DNA of 64,000 bases from Ctena decussata (lineage: Eukaryota; Mollusca; Bivalvia; Lucinida; Lucinidae), in contig OZ022501.1 in assembly GCA_963989385.1 (NCBI GenBank), positions 568,001 to 632,000 on the forward strand, in the 5' to 3' direction. The translations under genes were made by a program, and so were the position numbers. Numbering within the stretch: the first letter of the stretch is position 1; each line of letters begins with the position of its first letter. The notes beneath the pieces were generated by a model. That model did not search any database and was not told the DNA's origin. It worked only from the letters and a program-made list of their open reading frames with translations. Shown one piece after another: positions 57,714 through 64,000 of this stretch.

Positions 57714-59436
57714 CAAAGGATGGTTCCGCTGGGGCTCAAACCCAGGACCTTCTGAGCTCCAGATTAGGATGATCTTTATAATTTAGGTCAAAGATGATTT
57801 TTCAGTTCTCCATAAACAACTTATGTTGTAGTTTACTCTTTGGAAATGTCTCGCAGAGATGACTCCAATGACTTCTAACAACAGATATGTAAATATAGTG
57901 GACCTGAAGAAAATTGTTTATCACTAGTTACCTTCACCTCCCCCCCCCCACCCCATCCCATTCACACACAAATCCCACTCATCTTTCTGTTTCTCTCCCC
58001 CGTTATAAAATAAGAAAAATATTAACAAAATACAAACTGTAAAACAAAGATGAAACTGCAAAGACACAAGCCCATTTTTTAAACTGGGGAAAAAAACTTC
58101 TGGCAGAAAAAAATATTGTTAGACTGTTGTATCCACACTGCTAGACTGTTGTTTCAACATTGATAGACATATGGAATATGACAACATACGTTTTAAATCA
58201 ATGCGAGACAGTTATTTCAGGTGTGTTTCATCATTATTAATGGAACCTGACAGTGGGCCGAATCGGTCGTGCGCGAATCTTGCTATTTTGTTCGGCCGTT
58301 CAGGGCTTCCGTTAACGGGCGTATGGCCGTATATTACGCCCAGGATTTGCTCCCGTACGTCGAGAAATGGGACCTCTGGCGTCTGGCATACGCCCGATAA
58401 TTGTCACATACGGCCGTTTGATCTTGTCCCGATGTATAAAATATCGCCACTGTCTTTAAAATTCTAGCACGTGTCATAATTAATCGGATTAACGCAGGTG
58501 TCTGCCAGACGAATAGACCGCCTACGGGCCAATCGAGATTGTCCGTATGGAGCACTGAACCAGGTAACACACACATGTCGGACCGCCTACCTGTCAAAAA
58601 CGATTATCAAAATAACGCCCACTCGTAGATTCAACCTCTTACGGCAGTCTGCAAAACAACTTATCAAATCACGATGACTGAGCTTTTGGATGAAAAGTGT
58701 CCATTTATTTTTACGAGCGCGAGAATGTAACTGACCTGTATGTGTAAGGTGTTTTCCGACTTCAAAAGTTTGTGAATGTATCCATAACACACGAATACTG
58801 AAGTATAAAGTTATTCATATTAACCAAAGTTATTCATATTAACGCTTGCCCTTACAACGAAGGTCTTGTCTTGATCCATACTGTCGTCAATGGAGTTGTT
58901 AGGAATACGAACCTCTTCCGCGAAAAGTGTTGATTCAAAGCCAAGATACACTGTAAATATTATTAGTCACTATTTCCGAACGCTCTGTTACTATACATTG
59001 TTTTGATTAATAGTACTATTAAAATACGAATACTGAAACGTCCATTTCGCCGATTTCCTAGTTGTATCGTCATATCGTCATGCAACCCAGTGCGAAAATA
59101 ATGCCGCACAGTGTGCACAGAAATAGCGCATTCTGATCAAGGTATACGCGATTATATATACGGTAGCGTTGATATACAATTACCTACACGTTTATGGGTC
59201 AAGCACGTTTTCTCTTTGATGTAAAGATCAAAGACGCTGCTGCGAGTATATACGTGTGCCGTACGCAGTGTCATACCGTGAGACAGGTACCTCAGTACAC
59301 ATACCGACAACTAACAATGGTATCAGCCAGCGCATCTAAGCAATCAGACCGGTCTTTCTTGTTCGCATCTAACATGAATAATAATGAACATCGACCAAGC
59401 GACAACCGAGTTCTTTGGTGGAAGCGTGTCATTATA
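57714..59436. other. no gene recognised
   Basis: The stretch 58215-58540 is richer in GC than its surroundings and has CGTATGGCCGTAT and ATACGGCCGTTTG words, but no domain was recognised in either strand. Confidence 0.35.
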
Positions 59437-59727
59437 CGTTCCGTAAGTCACCGTATTTCCGACGCGGCCCATTTGGCGGCAATGAAAGGGAATATTATGC
59501 AATAGCAGAGAGGGCAACGGCGAGTCTTCAGAGGACTTGCGTATTGTTCACAAACAAACAGGAATGACTCTGATTAGACTGCGTTCCGTAAGTCACCGTA
59601 TTTCCGACGCGGCCCATTTGGCGGCAATGAAAAGGAATATTATGCAATAGCAGACAGTGCAACGGCGAGTCTTCAGAGGACTTGCGTATTGTTCACAAAC
59701 AAACAGGAATGACTCTGATTAGACTGC
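59437..59727. repeat. 145-bp direct duplication, two copies
   Basis: CGTTCCGTAAGTCACCGTAT opens each copy (59437 and 59582) and GACTCTGATTAGACTGC closes each. Only about three differences were noticed (for example AAAGGG/AAAAGG and GAGAGGGC/GACAGTGC). Confidence 0.92.
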
Positions 59728-60560
59728 GCAAATGCACAGGCTTCCTTTCGAAGAACAAAAAGTTCACTACAGTATGGGAGAGAGAGAGGGACGTGTAAGG
59801 GGGGGGGGGGGGGGAGGTAAAAATAACCATGCATAAGTCATTCCTAAAAACTTCGGACTTCCGAAAAATTCTCTCAATACGTCCAAATCTGACACCATGG
59901 AAGTCTGGACTTCCAAATTTTGAAAGTTAGTGGAAGCCCTGGCCGTTGTTATCTTCGTTTAGGCGAGTGTTAAGAAATTAAAAACGATGTGAAAATGAAG
60001 ATTCTTATAATTTAATTCGTTACAAAACATTTTTCATTCATTTTTTGCTGTGTTTATCAAGAAACTGCCACCGGAAAATTTGTTTACAACTCTATCGGCT
60101 TTTTCAATATGGCGGCCATTTGACCTCGGCTGACCTGGATCAAAGGTTAAGCTAAATTTGGAAATTTTGAAAACTTTGACACGCGATGCGGCAAACTTAA
60201 CCTCATCTGAGAGAGGTGTTTTATACATCAAATTAAAGATCGGAAGCTGTAGAATATCATCATTCAAAGGTGATGTTGATTTTTTGCGTATTTTACATTC
60301 CACGGGGCTTCAAGTTTGGGTCTCTATATCTTTGGCTAATGTGCTCCGATTTTATTAATTCGCGCTCCAGGGCATTCCAAATTCATTCATCTATCATGTG
60401 ACCAAATCTCATGAATATTCATTAATATTAAGTATCCCCCAATTTCATTGGAACAGGACACCTGTCCACGCGCGGGTGACCTGAACCTCAATTATGCGCG
60501 TGGGTGGAAAATTACCAATTGTTATGATTTTAATCCTGTATCAATCAATTATATAAATAA
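59728..60560. other. no gene recognised; poly(G) at 59799-59814
   Basis: A 16-G run is followed by a GGAAGTC/GACTTCC block (59840-59950) like that at 1510-1770. The minus frame 60034-60303 is not recognised. Confidence 0.4.
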
Positions 60561-60607
60561 AATACGGAGTGACTGGAAAACTCCGGCTTTACCCTTGAAC
60601 ATTGATC

Positions 60608-60936
60608 CTATTCGGACATTCGTAGTTTGTGGAGCTGATAGACCCAGTGGAGCTCCTTTCTCCGACGGACGGCAGTGCTTTTTTCACTGTCAGGGTCTGA
60701 TGCTAAAATTTCAACAATCTGAAATTTCATATGTTGTAGGGAGTAGTTGTTAGGTTAAAATGACTAGCGACCGGTGTGTCCCTTTTATTTCGGGTGTCAC
60801 GTTGGTGCTCTATCATTCTGACCTTTGTCTTTCTATTAGTTTCGCCGACGTCTTGTTGTTTGCAAAGTTTGCATGTTATTAAATAGACAACATTTCTTGT
60901 TGTGCAGTGTCCTCTCAGAGGGAATTTATAATTGTA
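60608..60936 (-). pseudogene. PLE GIY-YIG endonuclease, frameshifted copy
   Basis: Same sequence as 62597-62926 on the other strand but with a one-base deletion after the SHF codons (near 60757) and a nearby substitution, so the frame breaks in the middle. See the plus-strand copy for motifs. Confidence 0.75.
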
Positions 60937-61276
60937 CTATGTGCACGTATTAGTGAACACTTTAAATTTGTTTCTATCATGTGCAGTATTTACAATTTAT
61001 CGTAGTACAATCTTGTACTTGTTTTTTGCGTCAGGCCGTTTTTGCCCGCGTGTTTTTGAGTGAGTTTTCTCGAAGAATCTGAGAGTATGTCATACCAAGC
61101 TTTGGTAAAGTCGGTGTCGTCTTTGGCACGAATAGGCCGTTGATCGTAAGGCCAGATAGTGTGATGTTTCTTTCTATACATTCCCTTAGAAACTCGTTAA
61201 TTGTCTTGTTCTTGTTAACTTCGACAGATAACCCCTAGTATCTTTGTAGAGTGGGTGAATTTCTAGTGGATAGCTC

Positions 61277-61417
61277 CTAAGTTTTCCTCCTCTTTGAGGT
61301 TTCTACGTCTCCGTCGTCCCTTGTCCGCTTTTTTGGGCGTTTGTTAGACGACTGTGAACTGTCAGAAATCGACGGTGTTGTCAGAGTTAGTCCGCTCATA
61401 CTGGCGCTGACTGACAT
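61277..61417 (-). CDS. 46-codon basic ORF, copy A
   Basis: Mirror of 62116-62256, identical as far as read. See that entry. Confidence 0.4.
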   Translation of the reverse strand: MSVSASMSGLTLTTPSISDSSQSSNKRPKKRTRDDGDVETSKRRKT

Positions 61418-61575
61418 ATCACTGTTATTCCTTGTTGGATTCTCTGATTTGGACTACTGCGACGGTGGACCCAGGTCCGGGCGCTAAGTGTGGGTTATAA
61501 AACTAGAAAGTAGTGACTGGTGACTCAGCCCTGGGTCCTCGTCGTGATGCTTATGTGCACTCATAAGGCTTTGCA

Positions 61576-61626
61576 ACGTTTCTGACTAGTTTCGTCAGAT
61601 TATTCTGACTCCTCAGAGATTTTCGT
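61576..61626 (-). ncRNA. hammerhead ribozyme, copy A
   Basis: Exact complement of the plus-strand ribozyme at 61907-61957, with the same core and stems. Confidence 0.88.
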
Positions 61627-61659
61627 GTTTGAAATAGCCTGTTGCTTGCTTGTTTATAT

Positions 61660-61860
61660 TGTCCCGCGCGCCGCTCACGTGATCCGCGCCGAAAACGGCG
61701 CTCCCTGTCACGTGAGCGGCCCAGGGCCGCTCTAAACGGCTCCGAATTAGCACGTGAGTGGTGCTCACTTGGTCACGTGAGCGGCCCCATTGTTGTGTGA
61801 GCGGCCATAAGGGCCGCTCACGTGACAGGGAGCGCCGTTTTCGGCGCGGATCACGTGAGC
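61660..61860. promoter_or_regulatory. array of CACGTG palindromes between head-to-head PLE copies
   Basis: Six CACGTG E-boxes lie in 200 bp, mostly as GCTCACGTGA or TCACGTGAGC, embedded in GCGGCC words. The array sits upstream of both hammerheads and could act as a bidirectional promoter. CACGTG is the site of MYC/MAX, USF, CLOCK/BMAL and TFE-type bHLH factors; that any of them binds here is inference. Confidence 0.5.
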
Positions 61861-61906
61861 GGCGCGCGGGACAATATAAACAAGCAAGCAACAGGCTATT
61901 TCAAAC

Positions 61907-61957
61907 ACGAAAATCTCTGAGGAGTCAGAATAATCTGACGAAACTAGTCAGAAACGT
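61907..61957 (+). ncRNA. type I hammerhead ribozyme, copy B
   Basis: Core CTGAGGA (CUGANGA) at 61917-61923, stem II GTCAGA/TCTGAC (24-29 with 34-39, perfect) closed by loop ATAA, GAA at 61940-61942, a minimal stem III AC-TA-GT and the cleavable C at 61949. Stem I is TCT/AGA next to the core, an internal loop AAAA/AA, then ACG/CGT. All invariant positions are present. The internal loop in stem I opposite loop II is the usual tertiary contact of natural hammerheads. The two-pair stem III is typical of Penelope-element hammerheads, and ACTAGT is self-complementary, which would allow a dimeric form. The role is self-cleavage of element transcripts. Confidence 0.9.
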
Positions 61958-62115
61958 TGCAAAGCCTTATGAGTGCACATAAGCATCACGACGAGGACCC
62001 AGGGCTGAGTCACCAGTCACTACTTTCTAGTTTTATAACCCACACTTAGCGCCCGGACCTGGGTCCACCGTCGCAGTAGTCCAAATCAGAGAATCCAACA
62101 AGGAATAACAGTGAT

Positions 62116-62256
62116 ATGTCAGTCAGCGCCAGTATGAGCGGACTAACTCTGACAACACCGTCGATTTCTGACAGTTCACAGTCGTCTAACAAACGCCCAA
62201 AAAAGCGGACAAGGGACGACGGAGACGTAGAAACCTCAAAGAGGAGGAAAACTTAG
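62116..62256 (+). CDS. 46-codon basic ORF downstream of the hammerhead
   Basis: MSVSASMSGLTLTTPSISDS is followed by a basic tail with KRPKKRTR and KRRK clusters that look like nuclear localisation signals, then TAG. It is in the position where PLE ORFs start. The reading frame is kept open in both copies seen fully, and the third copy has the same ATG at 63972. It could be the N-terminus of an intact PLE protein truncated by a stop. Confidence 0.4.
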   Translation: MSVSASMSGLTLTTPSISDSSQSSNKRPKKRTRDDGDVETSKRRKT

Positions 62257-62596
62257 GAGCTATCCACTAGAAATTCACCCACTCTACAAAGATACTAGGG
62301 GTTATCTGTCGAAGTTAACAAGAACAAGACAATTAACGAGTTTCTAAGGGAATGTATAGAAAGAAACATCACACTATCTGGCCTTACGATCAACGGCCTA
62401 TTCGTGCCAAAGACGACACCGACTTTACCAAAGCTTGGTATGACATACTCTCAGATTCTTCGAGAAAACTCACTCAAAAACACGCGGGCAAAAACGGCCT
62501 GACGCAAAAAACAAGTACAAGATTGTACTACGATAAATTGTAAATACTGCACATGATAGAAACAAATTTAAAGTGTTCACTAATACGTGCACATAG
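62257..62596 (+). other. decayed spacer between basic ORF and GIY-YIG
   Basis: Frame 0 gives GLSVEVNKNKTINEFLREC and LPKLGMTYSQILRENS with stops; another frame is open for 63 codons from 62352. Near 62540 NCKYCT may be a relic of the Cys-rich linker that precedes GIY-YIG in PLEs. The polymerase is missing. Confidence 0.4.
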
Positions 62597-62926
62597 TACA
62601 ATTATAAATTCCCTCTGAGAGGACACTGCACAACAAGAAATGTTGTCTATTTAATAACATGCAAACTTTGCAAACAACAAGACGTCGGCGAAACTAATAG
62701 AAAGACAAAGGTCAGAATGATAGAGCACCAACGTGACACCCGAAATAAAAGGGACACACCGGTCGCTAGTCATTTTAAACCTCACAACTACTCCCTACAA
62801 CATATGAAATTTCAGATTGTTGAAATTTTAGCATCAGACCCTGACAGTGAAAAAAGCACTGCCGTCCGTCGGAGAAAGGAGCTCCACTGGGTCTATCAGC
62901 TCCACAAACTACGAATGTCCGAATAG
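62597..62926 (+). pseudogene. PLE GIY-YIG endonuclease module, open but 5'-broken
   Basis: After a TAG at 62594 the frame reads 109 residues to TAG at 62924. CTTRNVVYLITCKLCKQQDV and GETNRKTKVRMIEHQRDT form the GIY-YIG fold start (VVYLITC for GIY, then DVGETNRKT), HWVYQLHKL the conserved end, and RNKRDTPVASHF the middle. The second motif Tyr (usually YVG) is Asp here (residue 29), a probable loss of a catalytic residue. In PLEs this module nicks the target for reverse transcription. Confidence 0.8.
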
Positions 62927-62973
62927 GATCAATGTTCAAGGGTAAAGCCGGAGTTTTCCAGTCACTCCGTATT

Positions 62974-63422
62974 CTATTATACCCCAAGTGCTCCTGCTTC
63001 ACCACTGAGCATAAGGACCAATTGCTAGCTTAACAAGGCTACAGCTTAACGTCTATTGGCTTCATAACGTCATTAACGTAATAGCTAAACGTCTCTTAGC
63101 AACATACAAAAATGGCACCTACAACACAGGGAGGTTGATGCAAGCGAACATACGCTCAAGAAGCCTATATAGACACAAAGCTGCCACATCAATGTTAAAT
63201 AGTAAACTGTTACCCAGCATTCTTTAGTTTATTGTTTCCCCGTAAAACAATCAAAAACGATGTCGCCACACACTATAATAAGACATAAGTAAACACTTTT
63301 ATAGCTTATATGCATCAGGAGAGACAATATTGTAATATTACCTCCCGTTGCAACCGCAAAAAAAACGTCAAAAAAGATGACATTGCAACGAAGAATTGTT
63401 TGTCTACAGAACAGTAAATCCG
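62974..63422. other. no gene recognised
   Basis: Spacer between PLE copies B and C. The segment from about 63000 has ACGTCATTAACGTAATAGC and similar AT-rich words only. Confidence 0.4.
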
Positions 63423-63427
63423 TGTTG

Positions 63428-63720
63428 TGTGAGCGGTCACGCTCACGTGAGCGGTGCCGGTTTGGCGCCGCTCACGTGATCAACGGCGCCGATCACGTGA
63501 GCGGTGCCAATTCGGCACTGCTCGCGTTATCGGCGGTACCTCTCACGCGGTCGGTCCAGCGCCGCTCACGTGGGAGGCTTATGGCCGCTCACACAACAAT
63601 GGGGCCGCTCACGTGACCAAGTGAGCACCACTCACGTGCTAATTCGGAGCCGTTTAGAGCGGCCCTGGGCCGCTCACGTGACAGGGAGCGCCGTTTTCGG
63701 CGCGGATCACGTGAGCGGCG
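63428..63720. promoter_or_regulatory. array of eight CACGTG palindromes
   Basis: GCTCACGTGAGC-type palindromes at about 63443, 63471, 63494, 63568, 63609, 63632, 63675 and 63706, spaced roughly 23-75 bp. The block is far more GC-rich than the rest of the window. Confidence 0.5.
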
Positions 63721-63762
63721 CGCGGGACAATATAAACAAGCAAGCAACAGGCTATTTCAAAC

Positions 63763-63813
63763 ACGAAAATCTCTGAGGAGTCAGAATAATCTGACGAAAC
63801 TAGTCAGAAACGT
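63763..63813 (+). ncRNA. hammerhead ribozyme, copy C
   Basis: Identical to 61907-61957: CTGAGGA core, GTCAGA-ATAA-TCTGAC stem II, GAA, ACTAGTC with the cleavage C. Confidence 0.9.
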
Positions 63814-63971
63814 TGCAAAGCCTTATGAGTGCACATAAGCATCACGACGAGGACCCAGGGCTGAGTCACCAGTCACTACTTTCTAGTTTTATAACCCACA
63901 CTTAGCGCCCGGACCTGGGTCCACCGTCGCAGTAGTCCAAATCAGAGAATCCAACAAGGAATAACAGTGAT

Positions 63972-64000
63972 ATGTCAGTCAGCGCCAGTATGAGCGGACT
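63972..64000 (+). CDS. 46-codon basic ORF, copy C, start only
   Basis: ATGTCAGTCAGCGCC... begins as in copy B and is cut by the window end. Confidence 0.4.

Larger units (their letters stand above)
60561..61810 (-). mobile_element. Penelope-like element, copy A (inverted)
   Basis: Bases 61722-60561 are the complement of 61811-62973, with only one indel and one substitution noticed. Bases 61810-61723 extend the 5' end and match the third copy from 63587. Read right to left: CACGTG array, hammerhead (61626-61576), 46-codon ORF (61417-61277), GIY-YIG module (60936-60608). No reverse transcriptase is present. Confidence 0.75.
61811..62973 (+). mobile_element. Penelope-like element, copy B (5'-truncated)
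   Basis: It begins at the head-to-head junction with copy A (GGGCCGCTCACGTGACAGGG), lacking about 88 bases that copy A and the third copy have. Order: two CACGTG sites, hammerhead, 46-codon ORF, a decayed spacer, GIY-YIG module, end at ACTCCGTATT. Confidence 0.75.
63423..64000 (+). mobile_element. Penelope-like element, copy C, 5' part (cut by window end)
   Basis: From 63587 it matches the complete 5' part of copy A; 63423-63586 adds further CACGTG repeats upstream. It has a hammerhead at 63763-63813 and the basic-ORF start at 63972, then leaves the window. It may be a longer, RT-bearing copy. Confidence 0.75.

Noticed and set aside
60448..60753. 101-codon plus frame
   Set aside because: It is antisense to the GIY-YIG module of PLE copy A.
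61613..61891. Frames of about 90 codons rich in Arg across the CACGTG arrays
   Set aside because: They arise from palindromic GC-rich repeats and appear on both strands; they overlap the hammerhead.
53100..64000. Rab10 exon 1 with P-loop on the minus strand
   Set aside because: No GDSGVGKT-like sequence with a matching donor was found on reading the complement; a short or divergent exon could have been missed.

Overview
The window looks like non-coding-rich nuclear DNA from a bivalve mollusc, probably a venerid-like clam; the assignment is inferred from repeat style, not from a search. The reasons are an intron-split animal Rab10 gene, many tRNA-derived SINEs, pearl-like or Helitron-like elements that carry 145-190 bp tandem repeats, a palindromic MITE family seen many times, and several non-LTR and Penelope-like retroelements. 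There are no bacterial features, no CRISPR array and no convincing functional tRNA or rRNA gene.

Layout. 0-11.7 kb is a retroelement graveyard with one fresh-looking member: the start of a LINE ORF1 cut by the window edge (1-510, minus), a complete two-ORF LINE on the minus strand (about 2359-7330), and an older LINE (8240-10742, minus) split by an 885-bp terminal-inverted-repeat element (8837-9721) with TAA target duplications. 12.86-13.28 kb holds an uninterrupted profilin-like ORF. 13.56-21.76 kb is bracketed by inverted copies of a repeat rich in ACGCCGAGTT and contains MITEs, SINE heads, microsatellites and a Helitron-like tandem-repeat element. 22.6-30.8 kb holds a SINE, a nest of two TIR elements, and a long inverted-repeat element whose right arm was hit by a 2.25-kb Helitron-like element; the other arm preserves the empty site.

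30.8-41.7 kb is mostly MITEs and unannotated sequence downstream of Rab10. Rab10 (minus strand) has five recognised coding exons at 53099-53039, 52387-52249, 51618-51529, 42737-42636 and 41823-41746. They give everything from the switch I/II boundary to the Cys-Cys prenylation end; the first exon, with the P-loop, was not found and probably lies beyond 64000. Its 8.8-kb intron 4 is full of repeats.

60.5-64.0 kb is the most unusual part. A non-autonomous Penelope-like element (PLE) is present as two near-identical 1.16-kb copies arranged head to head around 61767, plus the 5' part of a third copy running off the window end. Each copy has a GC-rich array of CACGTG palindromes, a complete hammerhead ribozyme (51 nt) with a correct core, stem II and an internal-loop stem I, and a 46-codon basic ORF (only its start lies inside the window in the third copy). 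The two head-to-head copies also reach a decayed GIY-YIG endonuclease module. No reverse transcriptase lies between the ORF and the endonuclease in the copies seen.
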